The notes beneath the pieces are model-generated. The model made no database searches. It saw only the letters and a list, made by a program, of their open reading frames with translations, and was not told the origin of the DNA. Below are positions 25,849 to 33,369 of a stretch of 36,595 nucleotides of DNA, piece after piece (the first letter of the stretch is position 1; each line of letters starts with the position of its first letter). This DNA comes from Crocinitomicaceae bacterium (GTDB lineage Bacteria; Bacteroidota; Bacteroidia; Flavobacteriales_D; Crocinitomicaceae), in contig JAIOZF010000025.1 in NCBI GenBank assembly GCA_021740745.1, forward strand, positions 1-36,595, read 5' to 3'. A program made the translations under genes and the position numbers.

Positions 25849-26142
25849 TTACATATTTGTTACTCCTTCTGGGACGTTGTAAAAAGTTGGGTGTCGGTAT
25901 ATTTTGACATCAGCAGGTTCGAAAAAGTATTCTGCTTCATTTTCGGTCACAGCTACAATTTCAGAACTTGGAATTAACCATAATCCTGTTCCTTCCCCAC
26001 GACGAGTATAGGTGTCACGTGCATTCTCAATGGCCATGTTTTTGTCGTATGCATGCACACTCCCAGCATGTTTAAACGCTTGACCGGGTTTGCTTTGGAT
26101 AAATACTTCCCAAAGTTGACCTTGATTGTCTCTTGTTTCCAT
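25849..26142 (-). CDS. paaB: Phenylacetyl-CoA epoxidase subunit PaaB
   Basis: A 97-residue subunit of the expected size. It opens with GQLWEVFIQSKPGQAFKHAG and contains SVHAYDKNMAIENARDTYTR, both diagnostic of PaaB, which bridges the PaaAC dimers. The gene starts 10 bases after the GreA-like gene and 4 bases before paaC. Confidence 0.95.
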   Translation of the reverse strand: METRDNQGQLWEVFIQSKPGQAFKHAGSVHAYDKNMAIENARDTYTRRGEGTGLWLIPSSEIVAVTENEAEYFFEPADVKIYRHPTFYNVPEGVTNM

Positions 26143-26152
26143 AGAAAAGTTT

Positions 26153-26596
26153 TTAATTGATTTCTAAAATAGTATAAGATTTATCTGTGAAGTTGAAACT
26201 TTCACCTTTCTCTAAACCTTTCATTTCTGTATAAATGGGTGATTCAGAAGAGATACCAATAATATGAATTCCATCTAAGTCGAATGGGACGGTAGCCATC
26301 GCAACAATAAAATGAAACATTTCAGTTTTTACAAGAGCTCCTGGTTCAACTTTTGTTTTTACATCAAAATTTATTTTGTGCAACAGCTGCAGGTCATTTT
26401 CAGCTTTTTTCAGCTTTACGTTGAACAGCTGTTCTATAAACATCGATTCTGATTGATGCGATAAATCTTCAGGATCTATTGTGTCGCTTTCGTCAACATC
26501 TACCATACTGTGTGTGGTAATAATCTTTTCGTTTATTTCGTATATGACCTTTTTCTGAATTTCAATCAGTCTATCTTTTAGTGTTGATTTGTTCAT
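26153..26596 (-). CDS. GreA/GreB-like protein encoded inside the paa operon
   Basis: A 147-residue protein with the same build as the GreA-like protein at 4935-5381. A charged helical N-terminal part (about 5-80) has an acidic turn (DVDESDTIDPEDLSHQSES), and a C-terminal domain of about 62 residues begins GALVKTEMFHFIVAM and ends KSYTILEIN. Aligned by eye, the two C-terminal domains share G-x-LV-x-T near the start, a central F, the segment ending in IS/IT-x-x-P, and a G-[ED]-x-x-x-(F/W) near the end. Its role in phenylacetate metabolism is unknown. It is one base after paaA and 10 before paaB, so it is certainly in the operon. Confidence 0.72.
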   Translation of the reverse strand: MNKSTLKDRLIEIQKKVIYEINEKIITTHSMVDVDESDTIDPEDLSHQSESMFIEQLFNVKLKKAENDLQLLHKINFDVKTKVEPGALVKTEMFHFIVAMATVPFDLDGIHIIGISSESPIYTEMKGLEKGESFNFTDKSYTILEIN

Positions 26597-26597
26597 A

Positions 26598-27542
26598 TTA
26601 CTGATTGTTTGTGTGTTTTATGTTATAGGCAATAGCTGATTCTCTTACCCAAGCACCTTCTTTATGAACATTGAAATGATGTTCTAATCGCTGCTGATTG
26701 CATGGGCCATTTCCTCCAACAACTTGCCAAAATTCATCCCAATTTATATCACCATGTTTAAATGTGCCATCTTCATTTCTAATCAAATTTGGATCGGGAA
26801 CTTTTAAACCGATAATTTCTGCTTGAGATATGGTTTTATTAATGAATTTCTCACGCAATTGATCGTTTGATTCACGTTTAATTCGCCACTTCATCGCCAA
26901 ACTAGTGCGAGGTGAATCAGTATCATGAGGACCGAACATCATTAATGCTGGCCACCACCAACGATCAATTGCATCTTGAGCCATTTTTTGTTGATCCACT
27001 GTTCCTTCCATCATTCGCCACATTATTTCGTAACCTTGACGTTGGTGAAAAGATTCTTCTTTACAAATTCGAACCATTGCTCGTGAATAGGGTCCATAAG
27101 ATGTTCGTTGTAAAGAAACTTGATTGGTAATTGCAGCACCATCGACCAACCAGCCAATTGCACCTATATCTGCCCAATTCAATGTTGGGTAATTAAAAAC
27201 GGATGAATATTTCGCTTTACCTTCATGCAGCCATTGTATAAATTGGTCGCGACTTACACCAAGTGTTTCAGCCGCGCTGTATAGATAAAGACCATGCCCT
27301 CCTTCATCTTGTATTTTGGCCAATAGGATTTTTTTACTTCTCAATGAAGGTGCTCGTGTAATCCAATTTCCTTCGGGTTGCATGCCAATTACTTCAGAAT
27401 GGGCGTGTTGTGACATTTGTCTTATAAGATGCTTTCTATATTCATCAGGCATCCAATCCTTAGGTTCAATCTTGATTTCGGCATTAATTTTTGCTTCGAA
27501 TTCTGCTAAAAGCTTTTCTTCATTTATTGTTTGAGTAAGCAT
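26598..27542 (-). CDS. paaA: Phenylacetyl-CoA epoxidase catalytic subunit PaaA
   Basis: A 314-residue di-iron monooxygenase subunit that makes the ring-1,2-epoxide of phenylacetyl-CoA using O2. Visible family motifs are [20 protein letters not shown], the metal-site stretch [19 protein letters not shown], and the second metal-site stretch [18 protein letters not shown]. It also has [12 protein letters not shown] and the C-terminal [16 protein letters not shown]. The iron-binding Glu and His residues in both helices appear intact. It is the first gene of a paaA-(GreA-like)-paaB-paaC run. No ligase or reductase gene is next to it. Confidence 0.95.
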   Translation of the reverse strand: MLTQTINEEKLLAEFEAKINAEIKIEPKDWMPDEYRKHLIRQMSQHAHSEVIGMQPEGNWITRAPSLRSKKILLAKIQDEGGHGLYLYSAAETLGVSRDQFIQWLHEGKAKYSSVFNYPTLNWADIGAIGWLVDGAAITNQVSLQRTSYGPYSRAMVRICKEESFHQRQGYEIMWRMMEGTVDQQKMAQDAIDRWWWPALMMFGPHDTDSPRTSLAMKWRIKRESNDQLREKFINKTISQAEIIGLKVPDPNLIRNEDGTFKHGDINWDEFWQVVGGNGPCNQQRLEHHFNVHKEGAWVRESAIAYNIKHTNNQ

Positions 27543-27659
27543 AACTAAAATCCTTTTGTTCGTTTCAACTAATAAATCTGATTCAGAATAATCCAGGTTT
27601 ACAATGTATTAGTTGCAAAGAAACAGCAGAGAAGCTAGTTTGGAAATGATTAAATTCAA

Positions 27660-27689
27660 CTCAAAATATGATAAAAGTCATGATTTGAG
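27660..27689. promoter_or_regulatory. 30-base imperfect palindrome centred on an Fnr-like core
   Basis: CTCAAA at 27660-27665 pairs with TTTGAG at 27684-27689, and the centre holds TGATAAAAGTCA (27669-27680). It lies 127 bases before paaA and 10 bases past the stop of the propeller gene. It could be an operator of paaA or simply a weak terminator hairpin; no good -7 element follows at the expected distance. Confidence 0.35.
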
Positions 27690-27698
27690 GGTGTAAAT

Positions 27699-28940
27699 TT
27701 AGTTTTTGATAATTCGGTATGTTTGAATACCGTTATCAGTGGAAATTACAAGTAAGTAAATTCCTTGATGCAGTTGGCTTGTATTGATTTGTGCTATTGA
27801 TGAACTTAACCAGTTTTGTTGAATTAGATTATTCATGTTTTTACCAGAAATATCTATTAGATCTACTAAATCGGTCTCATTAAGTGACCCAATCTGTATA
27901 AAATCATTGAATGGGTTAGGGGAATATGAAATCACTTTTTCAGATACTTCATTTAAAGAAGCGGTATTTTTTGTCATTTTAACTAAACCGTGTGAATTCG
28001 TTCCTATCCACAAGGATTCTTCATTTCTATATAAACTTAAAATATGGTTATCAGGAAGATTTGAATTAGCAGAATTCAGATTACTCCATTGGCTTGGAGG
28101 TGTAAAGAGAATCAAACCGCTTTCTTGCGTCCCAAGTGTAAATTCATTTTGAGCATCTACTACAATTGATGTTAAACCATTTGAAATAATCGGAGAATTA
28201 AGTATTGTGTAGCTTGTCCAATTCTGGTTTCCATCTTCTGTGAAAAGACCATGAGAAGGTGAAGCAAACCATGGGAGATTTTGATTATCGAAAACGATAC
28301 CAATGGAAGAATTGTCTGGAACGCCACCCTCTAATAAAGTATATTCTGTGAGCGAGGTATTGTTATAGTAAATCAATCCACCATTAATAGTACCTATGTA
28401 TTTAGTATTGTCTAAACCAACAGCAATTGAAGTAATATTATTGGAGTTTAATGCTGCGTTTTCAATGGTCCATACTTGCCAGTTAGTCCCATCAAATCGT
28501 ACCAAACCTTCCACCGTTCCAATCCAAATATCTCCAATTGAATCTTGGGTGATTGTGCGGATAAAATAATCAGGTAGTCCAGAATTGGTAGGAGTATAAT
28601 TAATCCAATTTGTTCCATCAAATGAATAGATTCCGCTGTGAGTTGTGCCTATCCAAACAGTCCCATCGTTCATGTGGTGAATGGCTCGTATATAATTATC
28701 AGTAATGGGAGAATTCGCTGTATTATAGATTTCCCAATTCGTCCCATCAAATGCAGCTAATCCATTATCTGTTCCTAGCCAAAGTTTTTGATTTGCATCC
28801 ATTGCTAAACAGCGCACCGAATTGTCAGGAATTACTGAATTGGACGTTGAATAAAACTCCCAATCATAATTTTGAGCATTCAAAAAAAAGCTTCCGCTGC
28901 AAAATAGCAACGGAAGCGTTAATACAAATCGAAGTTTCAT
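27699..28940 (-). CDS. Secreted seven-bladed propeller protein with T9SS sorting domain
   Basis: About 413 residues from ATG 28940, which begins at the signal peptide MKLRFVLTLPLLFCSGSFFL (cleavage after NAQ). Seven repeats of about 42 residues of the two-component-regulator propeller type follow (typical WIGTTHSGIYSFDGTNWINY), probably one seven-bladed beta-propeller. The last 80 residues are a type A T9SS sorting domain (SYSPNPFNDFI at its start, HQGIYLLVIS near its end). No enzymatic motif is seen; binding or surface display is likely. A longer start at 28988 would overlap the upstream gene by 41 bases. The chosen start is 7 bases after the lysyl oxidase stop, so they form an operon. Confidence 0.85.
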   Translation of the reverse strand: MKLRFVLTLPLLFCSGSFFLNAQNYDWEFYSTSNSVIPDNSVRCLAMDANQKLWLGTDNGLAAFDGTNWEIYNTANSPITDNYIRAIHHMNDGTVWIGTTHSGIYSFDGTNWINYTPTNSGLPDYFIRTITQDSIGDIWIGTVEGLVRFDGTNWQVWTIENAALNSNNITSIAVGLDNTKYIGTINGGLIYYNNTSLTEYTLLEGGVPDNSSIGIVFDNQNLPWFASPSHGLFTEDGNQNWTSYTILNSPIISNGLTSIVVDAQNEFTLGTQESGLILFTPPSQWSNLNSANSNLPDNHILSLYRNEESLWIGTNSHGLVKMTKNTASLNEVSEKVISYSPNPFNDFIQIGSLNETDLVDLIDISGKNMNNLIQQNWLSSSIAQINTSQLHQGIYLLVISTDNGIQTYRIIKN

Positions 28941-28947
28941 TTTAAAA

Positions 28948-31050
28948 TTAATCGATGATGATTTTTTGTGTGTAAGGTTTCCCTTCATAAATTACATTGA
29001 ACAAGTACACTCCTTTCGACAAACTTGAAACATTAATGTCATAAGTTACTTCGCCTTGTGCTTGTTCGATTTTCTTAGAATAAACTTTTGTACCAATCAA
29101 ACTAACCAATTCTAATTCAACATCAGCTTTATTGTTCGCATTGAACATAACAGAGAAGTTTCCGTTGTTTGGATTTGGCGCAATTTTCATTGAGTTTTTG
29201 AATGGAATATTCTCTCCAATTCCTAAGCATGATTCAACAACTGCTTGAACAGGCACAAGGTCACTTGGACAAGTACCATTGCTCGCAACAATCTCTAAAT
29301 CATAGAAAAAGTAGTAGTAAGAAGCACCCGCTGATGCTCCAGTTATCTTCATAACATTGTCAATCATGTAAGGGTACGACGCACTATTGTTGTTACGGTA
29401 CAAACCTCCAGTTGTGATGTTTTTACCAACTAATCTAAAGTTGTAACCTACAGGGACATTAAAATTAAGATTAATTCTGCTTTCACCTGCAGGAACAGTT
29501 GTGGTTACAGTTCCAAGTACATTTAATCCGCCATCAACAAGTTCAATTGTTATTGATCCTGCACCTTGAGAGTAAACTAAAGTTGATTTTATATCAATCG
29601 GAGTATAGGTATCGAAAAGTTCATATTGTTCCGATGAAACAAATCCTCCACCGCCGATTCCATTCGTGTGCGGTTCTGAAAAAATAGTATCTTGATAAGT
29701 ATCTGTATTTTGAACATAATACGTTGTAGTTGTATTTAAAAGCGGTGTAGTAAAAGTACCACCTGTTCCAACTAAATTACCTTGAGCATCAAACCAGTTT
29801 AATGAACCAGTTGAAGAGGCAGCTAAGTCCATAATTCCCTCAACACAGACAGTATCTCCTGTAACAACTGGAGTATTTACTTGAACTTCATTAACGATAA
29901 AAGGTTCAGATGTGCTAGTCCCACAATAATTAGTAACTGTACACGTATAGCTTCCTGGTTGAGTTACATTAATTGTTTGTGTTGTTTCACCATTCGACCA
30001 AAGAAACGCACTACCACCCGTCGCAGAAAGTGAAACACTATTGTTTCCACAAATATTTGTTGTTCCATTTGCCCAGATTAAAGGTGCTTGTCCTGAGCCT
30101 GCAGGATTTTGCATTGTAAGGGTTACGGGAACAGCTGTAAAATTGTTGTTTTCATTTTCTTCAAGAAAATTATTGTTTTTATCTACTTCAAGAACTATGT
30201 AGTAATTTCCGTTACAAACATTTTTTGGTAAATTAATCCACATACCGTCTAAGTGCTTTCCGTAAACATCGGTCCACCCTGATGAGATACCTTGCTCTGT
30301 AGTTGAGCAATTATAATTACCTCCACCTAAGTTCCAGTTAGGAAAATCTCCATTATGCAATGTGTTTCCACCTAAATATACAGTATTGTTATCTCTACAG
30401 TGACCATCGTAGGTTGTCCCTGTATTACCGCACTGCCCATAATCCATTAAGCAAAAACCGATTTTTGCACCATCACCAAGAATTGGCCAGTTTAATGGGT
30501 TCGGATCTGCGGTTTGAACTCTCAATGTCATAACCGCCCAATCATCTACGTGGTTGTGTCCATGAGATGGGTGATAGGTCATACTACCACTCCAGAAATC
30601 GGTGTAACTCATTACGTTTCCTTCCTTTTTGTAAACGCGTTGAATTACTAATTGACGTGGATTTGGATCGCCGTTTGGACAAGTAAATGCTCCACCTGCG
30701 TTCACATTAAACACAGTGTCGGTGCCACATACAAATGCACGATTTCCATTCACATCAAGTCCTCGAACAGTGAAAGATCCATGTCCAATATTTGGAGTTG
30801 ATCCAGAAACACGCAATCTTCCATCATCTGGACCTTGTCCAGCGTAATTCGTTCCTGCGTTCGTTTGTGGATACTCGATAAATCCATTGTTGCTAATCCC
30901 TTTCCATGAAGCAGTAATATCCGGAAATAAATAACAACTGTTTGAAGCATCTTCACATACACAAGAAGTTGCGTTTGTTGTTGTACATTGGGCGTTTGCG
31001 GAAATAATTCCAATTAAACACGTTGTAAATGAGAGTAATAATTTTTTCAT
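28948..31050 (-). CDS. Secreted lysyl oxidase-like copper amine oxidase with T9SS sorting domain
   Basis: A 700-residue T9SS cargo protein: signal peptide (to residue 20), lysyl oxidase domain (about 130-312), Ig-like segments (about 320-450), a further beta-rich region and a type A sorting domain (about 610-700). The copper motif YHPSHGHNH gives H160, H163, H165 and H167, aligning with human LOX WHSCHQHYH. K196 (GAKIGFCL) and Y263 (WTDVYGKHLDG) align with human K320 and Y355, which form the lysyl tyrosylquinone cofactor. TEQGISSGWTDVY and DKNNNFLEENENNNF also match LOX. It is therefore probably an active quinone amine oxidase acting outside the cell; the substrate is unknown. The propeller gene follows after 7 bases. 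Confidence 0.88.
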   Translation of the reverse strand: MKKLLLSFTTCLIGIISANAQCTTTNATSCVCEDASNSCYLFPDITASWKGISNNGFIEYPQTNAGTNYAGQGPDDGRLRVSGSTPNIGHGSFTVRGLDVNGNRAFVCGTDTVFNVNAGGAFTCPNGDPNPRQLVIQRVYKKEGNVMSYTDFWSGSMTYHPSHGHNHVDDWAVMTLRVQTADPNPLNWPILGDGAKIGFCLMDYGQCGNTGTTYDGHCRDNNTVYLGGNTLHNGDFPNWNLGGGNYNCSTTEQGISSGWTDVYGKHLDGMWINLPKNVCNGNYYIVLEVDKNNNFLEENENNNFTAVPVTLTMQNPAGSGQAPLIWANGTTNICGNNSVSLSATGGSAFLWSNGETTQTINVTQPGSYTCTVTNYCGTSTSEPFIVNEVQVNTPVVTGDTVCVEGIMDLAASSTGSLNWFDAQGNLVGTGGTFTTPLLNTTTTYYVQNTDTYQDTIFSEPHTNGIGGGGFVSSEQYELFDTYTPIDIKSTLVYSQGAGSITIELVDGGLNVLGTVTTTVPAGESRINLNFNVPVGYNFRLVGKNITTGGLYRNNNSASYPYMIDNVMKITGASAGASYYYFFYDLEIVASNGTCPSDLVPVQAVVESCLGIGENIPFKNSMKIAPNPNNGNFSVMFNANNKADVELELVSLIGTKVYSKKIEQAQGEVTYDINVSSLSKGVYLFNVIYEGKPYTQKIIID

Positions 31051-31110
31051 AGTTTGCTTTAGTTTGGCATGCTAAATATACATTTTTTTCCATTAAAAAG
31101 AATTATAATG

Positions 31111-31153
31111 TGATAAATGTCATTTTTTTCGACTTCAATCCAATTTAACTTTG
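31111..31153 (+). promoter_or_regulatory. Putative Fnr box and -7 element of the DUF983 gene
   Basis: TGATAAATGTCA (31111-31122) matches the Fnr core. TAACTTTG (31146-31153) is a perfect TAnnTTTG and ends 37 bases from the palindrome centre. The box is also 66 bases before the divergent lysyl oxidase ATG, where TATATTTA is the best -7 candidate, ending 44 bases away. Confidence 0.6.
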
Positions 31154-31219
31154 TGTATGTAACTTTTGTCACCTTAGGACGCAATTGACTCTCTTACATT
31201 TGTATTTAAATATTGAATA

Positions 31220-31609
31220 ATGAAAAAAGGAACCAAGATTTATAGTATTCTGAACAAAAAATGTCCGCAATGTCATGAGGGAGATTTTTTTGTTTCAAGT
31301 ATTTACGTTTTTAAATACATGGGAGATGTAAAAGAAAATTGCCCTCATTGTGGACTGAAATATTCAAAGGAACCGGGCTTTTTCTATGGTGCTATGTATG
31401 TAGCTTATGCATTGGGAGTTGCCACTTTCGTTACGTTATGGGTTTCTTTTAATTTATTTTTTGACAATGTTTCGATTGGATGGCAAATTGGTAGTATCGT
31501 CACTTCAATTATTATTTTGAGTCCCGCAATCTATGCTTATTCAAAAATAATTTGGTCAAACATGTTTGTGAAGTATAAGCATAATGCTAAACCTAAAGTG
31601 ATTAGTTGA
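31220..31609 (+). CDS. DUF983 membrane protein with zinc-ribbon-like cysteines
   Basis: A 129-residue protein of the DUF983 family. The N-terminal half has two Cys pairs (KKCPQCHEGDFF near 13-24 and NCPHCGLKYSKEPGFFYGAM near 40-59) that could bind zinc. Two membrane helices follow (about 59-83 and 93-115). DUF983 genes occur next to aa3 oxidase genes in some alpha-proteobacteria, but the function is not established. Here it stands as a single gene behind a well-formed Fnr-type promoter, which points to a respiratory or low-oxygen role. Confidence 0.85.
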   Translation: MKKGTKIYSILNKKCPQCHEGDFFVSSIYVFKYMGDVKENCPHCGLKYSKEPGFFYGAMYVAYALGVATFVTLWVSFNLFFDNVSIGWQIGSIVTSIIILSPAIYAYSKIIWSNMFVKYKHNAKPKVIS

Positions 31610-31675
31610 TTTTTAATACACATCTGATTGTTGTTTAATTTTTAGTTTATTAAATGTACAATGTTTTAATAATTG

Positions 31676-31683
31676 TATATTTG
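31676..31683 (+). promoter_or_regulatory. Possible -7 promoter element
   Basis: TATATTTG matches TAnnTTTG exactly, 30 bases before the ATG of the secreted protein at 31713. I see no clear -33 TTG at normal spacing. Confidence 0.4.
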
Positions 31684-31712
31684 TTTATCTATTAACATAT
31701 AATTTATATACT

Positions 31713-32549
31713 ATGAAAAAACTTTTACTTTCTGTTGGGGTTATTTTAACTTCACTTACTGCAACTTCACAATTGTTTAACGCTTCAAGTGCTGCAGATT
31801 TCGCAACTTTTGCTGCAGTTGATGCTGATGGCGATACATTTAGTTGGGGTATTTACGATTTATTGACAGCGAATGCAGGTGCTCCAGTAGGAACTTCGTT
31901 TGATGCTCAAGGTGACGTTTTGGGATCTTTTTCTTACGACAACGCAACCATGGCTGCATTAACGCCAGATAACTGGATCGTTTCTCCAGCAATTAATTTA
32001 ACAGGACAAACAGTAGCAACTCTATCTTGGGGACGTGCTTCAGTAGATCCTAATTATCCTGCAGAAAACTATTCAGTTTATGTAGTTTCTGCTGCTGATC
32101 CAACGACTGTTGTAGCTGCATTAACTGCTGCAACTCCAGTTTTCACTGAAACAATTGCAACTGCTGATGTTTGGGAGTCTAAATTTGTAAATATCAATAC
32201 GTTTGCTGGCCAAAACAATGTGTATGTTGCCTTTAGACACCACGCATGTACTGATGAGTTTTTATTCATTTTGGATGATATTAAAATTACTAACGTGGCT
32301 TCAATTGTTGAAAGTACAATTACAACTTCAGCATACCCGAATCCAGCAAGTGATGAATTGAACATTAAATTGAGTGCAAATGCAACCTCAGTTTCAATCA
32401 TTGGTTTAGATGGAAAAGTAATTTCTACTGAGTCAGTTAATTCAAATGCTGTTACAGTTAATGTTTCTGCTTTAGTTGCAGGTGTTTATTTGTACGAAGT
32501 AGTTGCTGAAAACGGTGAAGTAGTTCGTAATACTTTCGTTAAGAAATAA
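31713..32549 (+). CDS. Secreted choice-of-anchor/cleaved-adhesin-type protein with T9SS sorting domain
   Basis: A 278-residue protein with a signal peptide (MKKLLLSVGVILTSLTATSQ). A jelly-roll-like domain of the choice-of-anchor J/cleaved adhesin type follows (about 25-195). Signature phrases are DNWIVSPAINLTGQTVATLS, VYVAFRHHACTDEFLFILDD and IKITN. A type A T9SS sorting domain (about 205-278, ending AGVYLYEVVAENG) completes it. Such domains mediate adhesion or carbohydrate binding in related proteins; the ligand here is unknown. It is flanked by its own -7 element and a strong terminator, so it is transcribed alone. Confidence 0.85.
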   Translation: MKKLLLSVGVILTSLTATSQLFNASSAADFATFAAVDADGDTFSWGIYDLLTANAGAPVGTSFDAQGDVLGSFSYDNATMAALTPDNWIVSPAINLTGQTVATLSWGRASVDPNYPAENYSVYVVSAADPTTVVAALTAATPVFTETIATADVWESKFVNINTFAGQNNVYVAFRHHACTDEFLFILDDIKITNVASIVESTITTSAYPNPASDELNIKLSANATSVSIIGLDGKVISTESVNSNAVTVNVSALVAGVYLYEVVAENGEVVRNTFVKK

Positions 32550-32568
32550 TTTCATTTTTTTAGAAAAG

Positions 32569-32596
32569 AAGGGATCAGAAATGGTCCCTTTTTTTT
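32569..32596 (+). terminator. Rho-independent terminator of the secreted adhesin-like gene
   Basis: GGGATCA (32571-32577) pairs with TGGTCCC (32582-32588), with one G-T wobble, around a GAAA loop, followed by eight T. It lies 22 bases after the stop at 32549. Confidence 0.9.
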
Positions 32597-32657
32597 ATGT
32601 TCTTTTTTTAATATTGTATATTTACAACCTATTCATTATTGCACTTTATAATCTAAT

Positions 32658-33218
32658 ATGAAGGAAATTTTATTAGTTACGGGTCTGCCAAGATCAGGTA
32701 CCTCGTTGATGATGCAAATTCTTGATAAAGCTGGGATTGAAGTATTATCTGATGGAAAAAGAGAATCTGATATTAGTAATCCAGAAGGTTACTATGAGTT
32801 AGAGGCAGTCAAAAAAATTGTTACCAATAATTCTTTTTTAAAGGAGGCAGTAGGAAAGGCCGTAAAAATTGTTGCACCCTTACCGTTGTTTATCGATCAA
32901 ACATTATCGTATAAGGTGATTTTCATGAAACGTTCCATAGATGAAGTGTTAAAATCACAAGAAATTATGCTTAACAAGGATCAACAATCTGAAAGAGAAA
33001 AATTTGCAACTATTTTTTCAAGTCATATAGATAAAACACAGCGATTTTTCACGGATAAAAAAATACCATTCATAGAAATGAATTATGCACAGTTAATTCA
33101 AAATCCGGAGGAAGAAATAGCTCGCCTAGTTGATTTTTTAGAAATAGATGCAAATAAAGAATTGATGCTGAGCGCTATTAAACCTGAACTTTATCGAAAT
33201 AGAAATGAGTCAAAATAA
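32658..33218 (+). CDS. Small sulfotransferase-like P-loop protein
   Basis: A 186-residue cytoplasmic protein with the fold of PAPS-dependent sulfotransferases. The N-terminal phosphate loop is VTGLPRSGTSLMMQ (G9-S16), matching the 5'-PSB motif. The 3'-phosphate motif is recognisable as MKRSIDEVLKSQE, with Arg and Ser in the usual spacing, and it ends with a YAQLIQNPEEEIARLVDFL segment typical of these proteins. It is short for the family (usually 250 or more), so the acceptor-binding part is reduced. The same domain forms the C-terminus of the protein two genes downstream. Its end overlaps the next gene by 14 bases. Sulfate transfer is inferred; another nucleotide-dependent role is possible. 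Confidence 0.8.
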   Translation: MKEILLVTGLPRSGTSLMMQILDKAGIEVLSDGKRESDISNPEGYYELEAVKKIVTNNSFLKEAVGKAVKIVAPLPLFIDQTLSYKVIFMKRSIDEVLKSQEIMLNKDQQSEREKFATIFSSHIDKTQRFFTDKKIPFIEMNYAQLIQNPEEEIARLVDFLEIDANKELMLSAIKPELYRNRNESK

Positions 33219-33369
33219 AAATAGAATAGTTGAGATTGGTCCACAAGGATCATTAGCAGTTTTGGCGCTAGGCTCAGTAGGCTTGAAAAAATGGCGTGAA
33301 GCTGTTCGTGAAGCCCAAGAAAAAGAAGCTAAATCAAAGAAAAAAGATGGCGAAGAAACTGGCAAATAA
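33205..33369 (+). CDS. 54-residue protein nested between two overlapping genes
   Basis: An ATG-to-TAA open frame of 54 codons that starts 14 bases before the end of the sulfotransferase-like gene and ends 23 bases inside the next gene. The protein has a glycine-rich apolar stretch (GPQGSLAVLALGSVGLKKW, about 13-31) and then a highly charged helix (REAVREAQEKEAKSKKKDG). It could be a small membrane-associated or scaffold peptide. Without it there would be a 128-base unexplained gap in an otherwise overlapping operon. I do not recognise a family. Confidence 0.65.
   Translation: MSQNKNRIVEIGPQGSLAVLALGSVGLKKWREAVREAQEKEAKSKKKDGEETGK

Noticed and set aside
27669-27680. Fnr site controlling paaA
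   Set aside because: The core matches, but it is 127 bases away, has no -7 element at the right distance and sits in a larger hairpin that may be a terminator. Kept only as a low-confidence site.
33296-33346. Upstream start for the phosphatase/TPR/sulfotransferase fusion
   Set aside because: It adds a lysine-rich stretch read out of frame over the 54-aa gene; the domain begins right after ATG 33347.
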